Shown here one piece after another: positions 32,161 through 40,377 of a stretch of 64,000 nucleotides of DNA. The stretch covers positions 1 through 64,000 of the forward strand of contig NZ_JBPPGG010000003.1 of the NCBI RefSeq assembly GCF_051304405.1, written 5' to 3'. Position 1 is the first letter of the stretch, and every line of letters begins with the position of its first letter. This stretch comes from Pedomonas sp051304405. Lineage in GTDB: Bacteria > Pseudomonadota > Alphaproteobacteria > Sphingomonadales > Sphingomonadaceae. The notes beneath the pieces are model-generated. The model saw only the letters and a list, made by a program, of their open reading frames with translations, was not told where the DNA came from and ran no database searches. Both the position numbers and the translations under genes were made by a program.

Positions 32161-34467
32161 ATGCTCGCCTTTGTTCGCCTCCTGTTTGGAAGCCTGCTTC
32201 TCGCCAGCAGCGTGACGGCCACGGCTACGGCCGCGCCGACCGCGGCGGATTACGAGCGCTCGCTGTCGCTGCGCGAAAACTGGATGTATCTCACGCGGGA
32301 TGTGGTGCTGTCCGCCCAGTGGGTGCCGGGCAGCCACGATTTCGTGTACCGGACCACGGTGGAAGGCGGTTTCGCCTTCATCCGCGAGAATGCGGACACG
32401 GGCGAACGCCGCCCGGCGTTTGATCAGGCGGCCCTTGCGCAGGCGCTGGGCCGGGCGATGGGCGAGCAGATCTCTCCGCTCAACCTGCCGTTCGAGGCGT
32501 TCCGCTACGCGGAAAACGGTCAGGCGATCGACTTCTCCCTCAACTATGAACCCTGGCGTTGCAGCTTTGCGACCAACGAATGTGCGTCGCGGCCGCGCGC
32601 GGGCCGTCCGTCTGGTTTCGGCGTGGTGCGCGATCTGCGCGTCCCGGCCGACAACAGCCCGAAGGTCTCGCCGGACGGCAAGTGGGAGGCGCTGGTCGAA
32701 GGCTACAACGTTGTCGTGCGGCCGGCCGGCTCCCGGGAGGCGAAGGCGCTGAGCCAGGATGGCTCCGAGGGCAACTTCTACGATCCCCAGACGATCCAGT
32801 GGTCGCCGGATTCGAAGAAGCTCGTGGTGTTCCGCGTGCGCCCGGGCTTTGCCCGCTACGTGACCTACGTGACCGCCGCGCCGGATGATCAGTTGCAGCC
32901 GACGGTCCGCCAGGAGCTTTATCCGAAGCCCGGGGATGCGATCGACATCGAGCAGCCGGTGCTGTTTGACGTTGCCGCAGGGCGGCAGATCAATATCTCG
33001 AACGCGCTGTTCCCCAACCCCTACCAGCTGCGGAACCTCAACTGGCGGGCGGACAGTCAGACCTTCGCCTTTGAATATACCGAGCGCGGCCACCAGCGCG
33101 CCCGGCTGATCGAGGTGGATGCAAAGAGCGGTGCCGCGCGCGCCGTCATCGACGAGAAGGCCGGCACCTTCATCTACCAGGATCGCAGCTTCCGCCACGA
33201 CGTGGGCAACCTCGGCGCGGAAGTGATCTGGCGCTCCGAGCGCGATGGCTGGGCGCATCTCTATCTGTACGATGGCCGCACCGGCCGGGTGAAGCGGCAG
33301 ATCACCAAGGGGGACTGGGTTGTCCGCGAGGTGGTGCATGTGGATGACGGGGCCCGGCAGATCTGGTTTGCGGCCAGCGGCATGAACCCGGGCGAGGACC
33401 CGTATTTCATCCACTACTACCGGATCAACTTCGACGGGTCCGGCCTCACGCCGCTGACCAGCGTCCGGGCGAACCATCAGGTCAGCTTCTCGTCCGACAT
33501 GCACTATTATGTCGACATCTACTCGCGCGTCGACATGCCGAACATCGCGGAGCTGCGCCGGGCAAAGGACGGCGCGCTGGTGCGCCGCATTGCGGAGGGC
33601 GACATCTCCCGTCTGCTGGCCGCCGGGTTCCGTGCGCCGGATGTGTTTGTCGCCAAGGGGCGGGACGGCAAGACCGACATCTGGGGCCTGATCGTGCGTC
33701 CGCGCGACTTCGACCCGAACAAGCGCTACCGGGTGATCGAGAACATCTACGCGGGCCCGCATGACAGCTTTGTGCCCAAAAGCTTCTGGCCGTTCGGTTA
33801 TCATTCGGGCGGCGACAAGGTGATCGGCATGCAGGCGCTGGCGGATCTCGGCTTCATCGTCGTGCAGATCGATGGCATGGGCACCGCCAACCGCTCCAAG
33901 GCGTTCCACGATGTGGCCTGGAAGAACCTGGGCGATTCCGGGTTCCCGGACCGCATCCTCTGGCACAAGGCAGCTGCCGCCAAATACAGCTGGTACGATA
34001 TCGAGGGCGGCGTCGGCATCTATGGCGCCTCCGCGGGCGGTCAGAGCACGCTGAGCGCACTGCTGTTCTTCCCGGAATTCTACACGGTGGGCGTCGCCTA
34101 TGCCGGTTGCTTCGACAACCGCATGGACAAGATCAGCTGGAACGAGCAGTGGATGGGCTGGCCGGTCGATGAGAGTTACGCGCGCGCTTCCGGCGTCGAC
34201 AACGCCTGGCGCCTGCAGGGCGATCTGTTCATCATCTTCGGCGAGCAGGACACCAACGTCGATCCGTCCTCGTCGCTCCAGGTGGTCGATGCGCTGATCA
34301 AGGCAGGCAAGGACTTCGACCTGCTGGAAGTGCCGGGCGGCGACCACGCGGTCGGGCGCTCCACCGGCCCGATCCGCTACGCGCACCGGCGTCAGTATGA
34401 CTTCTTCGTGCGGCACCTGATGAGCGCGGAGACCCCCAAGTGGAACCGCGCCGCGGCGGCTCGCTGA
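32161..34467 (+). CDS. Exported S9B peptidase, dipeptidyl-peptidase IV-like
   Basis: 768 aa from the ATG at 32161, which gives a clean signal peptide (residues 1-25, ending ATATA). It has an eight-bladed propeller domain, then an alpha/beta-hydrolase domain with the nucleophile in YGASAGGQ, Asp in GEQDTNVDPSS and His in GGDHAVGRS. IENIYAGPHDSFVPKSF and IVVQIDGMGTANRSKAFHD are DPP-IV-family signatures (normally Y-A-G-P, then D-G-R-G-T). DPP-IV enzymes release X-Pro (or X-Ala) dipeptides, so a role on proline/hydroxyproline-rich peptides is likely. The setting among glycosidases and a hydroxyproline-pathway gene supports this. It likely lies downstream of the GTATAC site at 32116. Confidence 0.88.
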   Translation: MLAFVRLLFGSLLLASSVTATATAAPTAADYERSLSLRENWMYLTRDVVLSAQWVPGSHDFVYRTTVEGGFAFIRENADTGERRPAFDQAALAQALGRAMGEQISPLNLPFEAFRYAENGQAIDFSLNYEPWRCSFATNECASRPRAGRPSGFGVVRDLRVPADNSPKVSPDGKWEALVEGYNVVVRPAGSREAKALSQDGSEGNFYDPQTIQWSPDSKKLVVFRVRPGFARYVTYVTAAPDDQLQPTVRQELYPKPGDAIDIEQPVLFDVAAGRQINISNALFPNPYQLRNLNWRADSQTFAFEYTERGHQRARLIEVDAKSGAARAVIDEKAGTFIYQDRSFRHDVGNLGAEVIWRSERDGWAHLYLYDGRTGRVKRQITKGDWVVREVVHVDDGARQIWFAASGMNPGEDPYFIHYYRINFDGSGLTPLTSVRANHQVSFSSDMHYYVDIYSRVDMPNIAELRRAKDGALVRRIAEGDISRLLAAGFRAPDVFVAKGRDGKTDIWGLIVRPRDFDPNKRYRVIENIYAGPHDSFVPKSFWPFGYHSGGDKVIGMQALADLGFIVVQIDGMGTANRSKAFHDVAWKNLGDSGFPDRILWHKAAAAKYSWYDIEGGVGIYGASAGGQSTLSALLFFPEFYTVGVAYAGCFDNRMDKISWNEQWMGWPVDESYARASGVDNAWRLQGDLFIIFGEQDTNVDPSSSLQVVDALIKAGKDFDLLEVPGGDHAVGRSTGPIRYAHRRQYDFFVRHLMSAETPKWNRAAAAR

Positions 34468-34490
34468 GAGACCCGCGGGAGCGCAGCCGG

Positions 34491-34526
34491 AACGGGGAGG
34501 GCGGGCGCGTCCTCCCCGTTGCGTTT
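34491..34526 (+). terminator. Hairpin after the S9B peptidase gene
   Basis: AACGGGGAGG (34491-34500) pairs with CCTCCCCGTT (34511-34520), followed by GCGTTT. It suggests separate transcription of the peptidase and the GH127 gene, which has its own motif-bearing upstream region. Confidence 0.65.
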
Positions 34527-34663
34527 CTGGCCAAGCGGAGCGCTGGACCTGCCTTATTCCCGCCAGCAGTGCCGGCGCCCGGTCCTCGATGAGGCCCTGA
34601 CCGGCAAGCCCGAGGCGACGGCCGGCGGCGGTTGCTTTCTGCATTGACCGTGCCGCGTATCCG

Positions 34664-34701
34664 TGCATTTTGGTATACAGTATTTTGTTTGGAGGCGTAT
34701 C
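34664..34701 (+). promoter_or_regulatory. GTATAC motif and ribosome site before GH127
   Basis: TTTTGGTATACAGTATTTTG centres on GTATAC at 34673-34678 and shares GTATACnGTAT with the site at 32116. GGAGG at 34691-34695 is the ribosome binding site for the ATG at 34702 and rules out the upstream ATG at 34663. Confidence 0.55.
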
Positions 34702-37080
34702 ATGTTTTCTCCCACTCGCCGGCAGCTCTTGGTCGGCGCGGCATCGACGGCCCTGGCGCTCCAGGCAGGGCGCGCGTTTGCAGCCCAGACGTCCGGCGTG
34801 CTGCCGGCCCGTGCGCGGCCGTTGCCGCTCGACCGCATCCGCCTGCGGCCGTCGCCGTTCGCGCATGCCGTGGAGACGAACCGCAAGTATCTGCTGTCGC
34901 TGAGCGCTGACCGGCTGCTCCACAACTTCCGGGTCAATGCCGGGCTGAAGCCGAAGGCGGCAGTCTATGGCGGGTGGGAGAGCGACACCATCGCCGGGCA
35001 TACGCTCGGCCATTACATGAGCGCCCTTGCGCTGACCCATGCCCAGACCGGCGACGAGGCGTGCCGCGAGCGGCTGGCCTATATCGTCGATGAGCTGGCG
35101 ATCGTGCAGGCGGCCGAAGGCGACGGCTATGTGGCCGGCTTCACGCGCAAGCGCAAGGACGGCACCATTGTCGACGGCAAGGAGATCTTCCCCGAGATCA
35201 TGGCCGGCAACATCCAGTCGGCGGGGTTTGACCTGAATGGCTGCTGGGTGCCGTTTTACAACTGGCACAAGCTGTTCGCCGGCCTGTTCGACGCCCAGAC
35301 CTGGTGCGGCATCGACAAGGCGCTGCCCATCGCCATCGGCCTTGCGGGCTACATCGACCGGGTCTTTGCCGCGCTGAACGATGAGCAGGTGGAGCAGGTG
35401 CTGTCGTGCGAATACGGCGGTCTCAACGAGAGCTTCGCCGAACTCTATGCGCGGACCGGAAACAAGCGCTGGCTGGCGCTGGCACGGCGCATCTACGACC
35501 ACCGCGTGCTTGATCCGCTGAAGCGTCAGGAGGACAAGCTCGCCAACTTCCACGCCAACACCCAGATCCCGAAGCTGGTCGGCCTGGCCCGCCTCTATGA
35601 AGTGGACGGCAAGGACGAAGACCGCGTCGCGGCGCGCTTCTTCTGGGAGCGGGTGACCAGTCAACACAGCTATGTGATCGGCGGTAATGCGGACCGCGAA
35701 TATTTCTTCGAGCCGAACACCATCTCGCGCCACATCACCGAGCAGACCTGCGAGCACTGCAACAGCTACAACATGCTGAAGCTGACCCGTCAGCTCTACA
35801 GCTGGCGGCCGTCCGTGGACCTGTTCGATTACTACGAGCGCACGCACCTCAATCACATCCTGTCCCAGCAGCACCCGGTGCACGGCGGCTTCACCTATAT
35901 GACGCCGCTGATGAGCGGGTCTGGACGCGAATATTCGCAGCCGGACGAGGATGCGTTCTGGTGCTGCGTCGGCAGCGGCATGGAAAGCCACGCCAAGCAT
36001 GGCGAGTCGATCTTCTGGGAAGGCGACGGCATGCTGCTGGTGAACCTCTACATTCCGGCGCAGGCCCACTGGGCCGAGCGCGGCCTGGATCTGGTGCTCG
36101 ACACCCGCTACCCGTTCGAGCCGGAAAGCACGCTGACGCTGTACCGGCTGCGCCGTCCGGGCCGGTTCCCGATCGCGCTGCGCGTACCGGGCTTCGCCAA
36201 CGGCAAGGCCGATATCACGGTGAACGGCGAGGTGTTCCGTGCGCCCATCCACGAGGGTTACGCCATCGTTGACCGCAAGTGGGCGGAGGGCGACGTGCTG
36301 ACCATCTCCATTCCGCTGGAGCTGCGCATCGAGCCGACGCCGGATGACCCCAAGACCGTGGCGATCCTGCGCGGCCCGCTGGTGCTTGCGGCCGATCTGG
36401 GCGCGGTGCAGGAGAAGTTCTCCGGCACGGCGCCGGCGCTGGTTGGCTCCAACGTGCTCGCCGGTTTCAAGGCGGTTGACCCGAAGTGGGCCATCTACGA
36501 CACGCGCGGCGTGGTGCGCCCGGGGGATCTGCGCTTTGTGCCGTTCTACAGCCAGTATGAGCGCCGCAGCGCCGTCTACTTCAAGCACTTCACCGATGCC
36601 GAGTGGGCGGTCGAGGAAGCCGCATTCCTTGCCGAACAGGAGCGCCAGCGCGACCTCGCGGCCCGTTCGGTGGACGTGATGCACCTCGGCGAAATGCAGG
36701 CGGAGCGCGATCACGACCTGACGGCGGAAATCTCCTATCCGGGTGCCTACCGGGGCCGTAACGGCCGCGATGCCCGCAGCGGCGGCTTTTTCGAGTTCAC
36801 GATGAAGTCCCGCGATGAGCCGCTCATCCTGGAGGCCACCTACTGGGGCGACGAGCGCCGGCGGACGTTCGACATTCTGATCGACGGGACCAGGCTGGCG
36901 ACGCAGACGCTGAATGCGGAGCGCCCCGGCGAATTCTTCACGGTCGAATATCCGGTGCCTCGCGCCCTGACCAAAGGCAAGTCGCAGATCCGCGTCCGCT
37001 TCGAGCCGCATGAGCGCAGCTCGGCCGGTCCGGTGTTCGGCGTGCGCCTCTACACCGCGAAGCCGGGAGAGGCGAAGTAA
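34702..37080 (+). CDS. GH127 beta-L-arabinofuranosidase (Tat or Sec exported)
   Basis: 792 aa. It starts with a twin-arginine-like signal, TRRQLLVGAAS (residues 5-15), cleaved near AFA. The body matches GH127 (formerly DUF1680): PLPLDRIRLRPSPFAHAVETN, GHTLGHYMSALAL and an (alpha/alpha)6 barrel. The Zn-thiolate cluster residues are visible as CEHC (350-353) and WCC (Cys421-422), where the second Cys pair includes the nucleophile in HypBA1. A C-terminal carbohydrate-binding-like region follows. Characterised members release beta-L-arabinofuranose from hydroxyproline-linked arabino-oligosaccharides of extensins. The cluster context (Pro-specific peptidase, hydroxyproline-pathway gene) fits that substrate well. 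Confidence 0.9.
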   Translation: MFSPTRRQLLVGAASTALALQAGRAFAAQTSGVLPARARPLPLDRIRLRPSPFAHAVETNRKYLLSLSADRLLHNFRVNAGLKPKAAVYGGWESDTIAGHTLGHYMSALALTHAQTGDEACRERLAYIVDELAIVQAAEGDGYVAGFTRKRKDGTIVDGKEIFPEIMAGNIQSAGFDLNGCWVPFYNWHKLFAGLFDAQTWCGIDKALPIAIGLAGYIDRVFAALNDEQVEQVLSCEYGGLNESFAELYARTGNKRWLALARRIYDHRVLDPLKRQEDKLANFHANTQIPKLVGLARLYEVDGKDEDRVAARFFWERVTSQHSYVIGGNADREYFFEPNTISRHITEQTCEHCNSYNMLKLTRQLYSWRPSVDLFDYYERTHLNHILSQQHPVHGGFTYMTPLMSGSGREYSQPDEDAFWCCVGSGMESHAKHGESIFWEGDGMLLVNLYIPAQAHWAERGLDLVLDTRYPFEPESTLTLYRLRRPGRFPIALRVPGFANGKADITVNGEVFRAPIHEGYAIVDRKWAEGDVLTISIPLELRIEPTPDDPKTVAILRGPLVLAADLGAVQEKFSGTAPALVGSNVLAGFKAVDPKWAIYDTRGVVRPGDLRFVPFYSQYERRSAVYFKHFTDAEWAVEEAAFLAEQERQRDLAARSVDVMHLGEMQAERDHDLTAEISYPGAYRGRNGRDARSGGFFEFTMKSRDEPLILEATYWGDERRRTFDILIDGTRLATQTLNAERPGEFFTVEYPVPRALTKGKSQIRVRFEPHERSSAGPVFGVRLYTAKPGEAK

Positions 37081-37091
37081 ACCTGCAACCG

Positions 37092-37120
37092 GCGGCCCGT
37101 CGTGTCCTGCGGCGGGCCGC
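37092..37120 (+). promoter_or_regulatory. Intercistronic hairpin between GH127 and GH43
   Basis: GCGGCCCG (37092-37099) pairs with CGGGCCGC (37113-37120). No T-run follows, so it is probably an mRNA-processing or stability element within the GH127-GH43 operon rather than a full terminator. Confidence 0.4.
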
Positions 37121-37149
37121 TGTCCTGATCCGGGGGAAGGGGAGACGGG

Positions 37150-38721
37150 ATGATGCGCAGTCTTCGGGCGGCCCTGTTGGTGGCGACCGTTCTCGCGACG
37201 GCGGGGTGTGAGGAGGCGTCGCGGCCGGAGGGCATTCCCGTCGAAGCGCCGGGCAACCCCATCCTTGCGGATGGCCGCTATTACTCGGCGGATCCGGCGC
37301 CGCTCGTCTTTGACGGCAAGCTCTGGATTCTCGCGGGCCGCGATGAAGCTCCCGCCGATGTCAACGACTTCATCATGAATGAGTGGCAGCTTCTTGCCAC
37401 CGATGATCCCGCATCGGGGAAGTGGCTGCACTACCCGGCCATCCTCCGCCCGGAAAACGTCTTCAAGTGGGCGACGCCCGGCCGGGCCTACGCCGGGCAG
37501 ATGGTCAAGGGGCCGGACGGGCGCGTCTACTTCTATGCGCCGGTCCATCAGGCTCATTCCACGGCCGAGGACAGGTTTGCAATCGGTGTCGCCGTTGCCG
37601 ACCACCCGACCGGTCCGTGGGTGGACGCCCACCCCTCGGGGCCCATCATCTCGCAGGAACGCCCCGAGCCCAACAGGATCCAGAACATCGATCCAACCGT
37701 GCTGGTCGACGACGATGGCCGCGTCTTCCTCTACTGGGGCACGTTCGGCCAACTGCGCGGGGTCGAGCTGGAGCGGGACATGGTCACCCCCAAGGGCGAT
37801 GTCGTGAAGGTCGACAGTCTGCCCGGCTTCTTCGAAGCGCCCTGGCTGATGAAGCGGGATGGAACCTACTACCTGCTGTATGCGGGAAACCGTGCCGGAC
37901 CGGAGTCCGATTGCACGCCCGCCCTCTACCATGCCTGCATCGCCTACGGAACCGCGCCGACGCCGCTGGGTCCGTGGACCTATCGCGGCGTGCTGCTGAA
38001 GCCGGTTTCCTCAACGACCTCCCACCCGGGCGTGATCCAGTTCAAGGGCGAATGGTATATCGCCTATCACACTGCGGATGCGGAAGGCGGCGGCCACTTC
38101 CGCCGCAGCGTGGCGATCGACCGCCTGGCGTTCGATGACACCCAGTCACCGCCGGCGATCCGCCTGGTGACGCCGACGCGGCGTCCGCAGCCTGCGCCCG
38201 CGCCGACGCGCAACATTGCCGGGCAGGCGACGGCGGCGGCCTCCAACGAGCCGCTCCCGGTGAAGTACTGGATCAAGGCCCTCAACGACGGCATCACCCG
38301 GCCCGCGCCGCTGCCGCCCGACCTGTGGGCCGCCGTCTCGGAGACCAACCCGGCGCAGTCGTGGATCGAGTATCGCTGGGAACAGCCGGTCATCCTCAAC
38401 GGCGCACGCCTGTGGTTCTGGGCCGATCAGCCGGCCGGTGCGCAGAGCGGCATCGCGCCGCCGCAGGCGTGGCATCTGCTCTATTGGGACAAGGCCTGGA
38501 AGCCGGTGCCGAATGCCGAGGGCTATGGCACCGAACCGGGTGCCTTTCAGGACGTGACCTTTTCTCCGGTGACGACGCGCTGCCTGCGCGCGGTGCTGAC
38601 CGCGTCGGGGGGCAATGGCCGCTATGCAGGCCTTGCGGTTCAGGAATGGGAAGCGCTGGCGCCCGAGCCGCAGCAGCCCCGGCTGGCCGGGCCCGATCCG
38701 GCAGCGCCGTGTGACCATTAA
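37150..38721 (+). CDS. GH43-family glycosidase lipoprotein
   Basis: 523 aa with a lipoprotein signal (lipobox LATAGC, Cys near residue 20). Residues ~35-340 are a five-bladed beta-propeller with the GH43 catalytic pattern: Asp in SADPAPLVF (48), Asp in NIDPTVLVDDDG (181) and Glu in FFEAPWLM (229). The C-terminal ~170 residues look like a discoidin/F5-8-type binding domain (QSWIEYRWEQPVILNGARLWFW). GH43 covers arabinofuranosidases, xylosidases and exo-beta-1,3-galactanases; I cannot choose from sequence alone. Position after GH127 (likely operon, 69-bp gap) favours an arabinose- or galactan-directed role. Ribosome site GGGGAAGGGGAG; ATG at 37153 is an equal start. Confidence 0.85.
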   Translation: MMRSLRAALLVATVLATAGCEEASRPEGIPVEAPGNPILADGRYYSADPAPLVFDGKLWILAGRDEAPADVNDFIMNEWQLLATDDPASGKWLHYPAILRPENVFKWATPGRAYAGQMVKGPDGRVYFYAPVHQAHSTAEDRFAIGVAVADHPTGPWVDAHPSGPIISQERPEPNRIQNIDPTVLVDDDGRVFLYWGTFGQLRGVELERDMVTPKGDVVKVDSLPGFFEAPWLMKRDGTYYLLYAGNRAGPESDCTPALYHACIAYGTAPTPLGPWTYRGVLLKPVSSTTSHPGVIQFKGEWYIAYHTADAEGGGHFRRSVAIDRLAFDDTQSPPAIRLVTPTRRPQPAPAPTRNIAGQATAAASNEPLPVKYWIKALNDGITRPAPLPPDLWAAVSETNPAQSWIEYRWEQPVILNGARLWFWADQPAGAQSGIAPPQAWHLLYWDKAWKPVPNAEGYGTEPGAFQDVTFSPVTTRCLRAVLTASGGNGRYAGLAVQEWEALAPEPQQPRLAGPDPAAPCDH

Positions 38722-38740
38722 CCCGGAGAGCAGCTCGGGA

Positions 38741-38762
38741 GCAGCGGGAGACAGCCCGCTGC
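38741..38762 (+). terminator. Hairpin after the GH43 gene
   Basis: GCAGCGGG (38741-38748) pairs with CCCGCTGC (38755-38762) 20 bp past the stop. No T-run follows directly. Confidence 0.45.
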
Positions 38763-38869
38763 CCAAGGCGGGCCTGCGTTTTCGCTGTCGATGGGAAGAA
38801 ACAGCAACGATTGCCTGAACTTGCAGCTTCTTTTAATCGCGATTAATTCACCCTCTTGACTTCCTCTCA

Positions 38870-39319
38870 AACCCATACAGTACATAGTATACATAATACA
38901 GATAGTGTAACGTGTGCTTGCAGGGGGTTATGTCCGAGGTGGCAACTGCCATCCTGTTGAGATGGATACCTTTTCCAGCATGACGAATGCGCTGACAGGC
39001 CAACGGTCCTGGGCGAAGGACTGCGGGTCTGGCGTTCCGCGCGGCGTTTCCGGCTCTGCCGCCTGATGTGAACGAGGACAGGACACGAGGGAATGGGGCG
39101 AGGCGATCACGTGGATAACATCTTAGTGCTAGCGGATTTATCGTATATCGAGAGAAATTGGCCTGGGTTCGGCCGCATGGATTGGAATGCAAACGGGAGC
39201 ACCTTTCCTGTCGACAAATCGTATACCAAATACTATTGTGCGCCCTGAGCTCACCGTCGCACCGTTTGCGTCGTGGCCAGGAAGCCTGCCAATCCACCAG
39301 GCCTAAAGGAAGGTTAGAA
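38870..39319 (+). promoter_or_regulatory. Long leader with two GTATAC motifs before the DapA-family gene
   Basis: The 598 bp between the GH43 stop and the next start hold no credible gene. GTATAC occurs at 38887-38892 and 39221-39226, and both are followed by nnAATAC. CGTATATCG at 39142 is a near match. Paired sites 334 bp apart would allow looping or a double promoter. AAGGAAGG (39307-39314) is the ribosome site for the ATG at 39320. Confidence 0.55.
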
Positions 39320-40282
39320 ATGGATACCAAGATTTTCTCGGGTGTTATCCCGGCGCTCATGACCCCTTGCAAGGAGGACCGCACCCCCGATTACGATGCG
39401 CTGGTCCGCAAGGCGAAGGAGCTGATCGCCCAGGGAATGACCGCTGTTGTCTATTGCGGCTCCATGGGTGACTGGCCGCTCCTGACGGACGAGCAGCGCA
39501 TGGAAGGCGTTGAGCGCCTGGTGAAGGCTGGCGTGCCGGTGATCGTTGGCACGGGTGCCATCAACACCGCGTCGGCCGTTGCCCATGCGGCCCATGCCCA
39601 GAAGATCGGTGCCCATGGCCTGATGGTCATTCCGCGCGTTCTGTCCCGCGGCTCGTCGATCGTTGCCCAGCGCGCGCACTTCAAGGCGATCCTGTCCGCC
39701 GCGCCCGATCTGCCGGCGATCATCTACAACAGCCCCTACTACGGCTTCGCCACCCGCGCGGACCTGTTCTTCGCGCTGCGCGCCGAGCATCCGAACCTGG
39801 TCGGCTTCAAGGAATTCGGCGGCGCGGCCGACATGCGCTATGCGGCGGAATTCATCACCAGCCGCGATGACGAAGTCATCCTGATGGCGGGCGTCGACAC
39901 CACCGTGTTCCACGCTTTTGTCAACTGCGGCGCGGTTGGCTGCATCACCGGCATCGGCAACGTGCTGCCGAAGGAAGTGATTCACCTCTGCAACCTGTCG
40001 CGGGCTGCCTATGCCGGCGACGTGGAAGCGCGTCAGCGCGCCCAGGAACTGGAGCAGGCTCTGGCCGTGCTGTCGTCGTTCGACGAAGGCCCGGACCTCG
40101 TCCTGTACTACAAGCACCTGATGGTGCTGCAGGGCGACAAGGAATACACCCTGCATTTCAACGAGACCGATGAACTGACGGAGAGCCAGCGCGGCTATGC
40201 CGACTCCCAGTTCAAGCTGTTCAAGACCTGGTATGCGGAGTGGAGCAAGCTCCCGGGCGCTGTCCAGAAGTACAAGCCCTGA
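39320..40282 (+). CDS. DapA-family protein, probable pyrroline-4-hydroxy-2-carboxylate deaminase
   Basis: 320 aa, a class I aldolase/lyase TIM barrel of the DHDPS family with Tyr in IIYNSPYYGF (136) and the Schiff-base Lys in GFKEFGG (164). Among family members it most resembles, from memory, the rhizobial hydroxyproline-pathway deaminase: FSGVIPALMTPC, VVYCGSMGDWPLL and DEGPDLVLYYKHLMVL look alike. That enzyme converts pyrroline-4-hydroxy-2-carboxylate to alpha-ketoglutarate semialdehyde plus ammonia. Alternatives are 2-keto-3-deoxy-arabinonate dehydratase or another sugar-acid lyase. The other hydroxyproline genes (epimerase, oxidase, semialdehyde dehydrogenase) are not in the window. The gene stands alone behind two GTATAC motifs. 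Confidence 0.75.
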   Translation: MDTKIFSGVIPALMTPCKEDRTPDYDALVRKAKELIAQGMTAVVYCGSMGDWPLLTDEQRMEGVERLVKAGVPVIVGTGAINTASAVAHAAHAQKIGAHGLMVIPRVLSRGSSIVAQRAHFKAILSAAPDLPAIIYNSPYYGFATRADLFFALRAEHPNLVGFKEFGGAADMRYAAEFITSRDDEVILMAGVDTTVFHAFVNCGAVGCITGIGNVLPKEVIHLCNLSRAAYAGDVEARQRAQELEQALAVLSSFDEGPDLVLYYKHLMVLQGDKEYTLHFNETDELTESQRGYADSQFKLFKTWYAEWSKLPGAVQKYKP

Positions 40283-40305
40283 GCCTGGGCGAACGGCAGG
40301 ACCGG

Positions 40306-40337
40306 AAAGGGGCTTCCCGTCAGGGGAGCCCCTTTTT
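40306..40337. terminator. Terminator between convergent genes
   Basis: AAAGGGGCTTCCC and GGGGAGCCCCTTTTT form a stem with one mismatch and a four-base loop, running into a T-run on the plus strand. The A-rich left side gives a weaker U-run in the other direction, serving the minus-strand polyamine operon. Confidence 0.8.
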
Positions 40338-40377
40338 CATTGGGGATGTTTCATCGCGGATGCGGGGGCTGTTTGGC

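Noticed and set aside
32095..37932. A 1945-codon minus-strand frame
   Set aside because: It runs antisense to three well-supported genes (S9B peptidase, GH127, GH43). It reflects GC-rich codon bias and has no recognisable domain.
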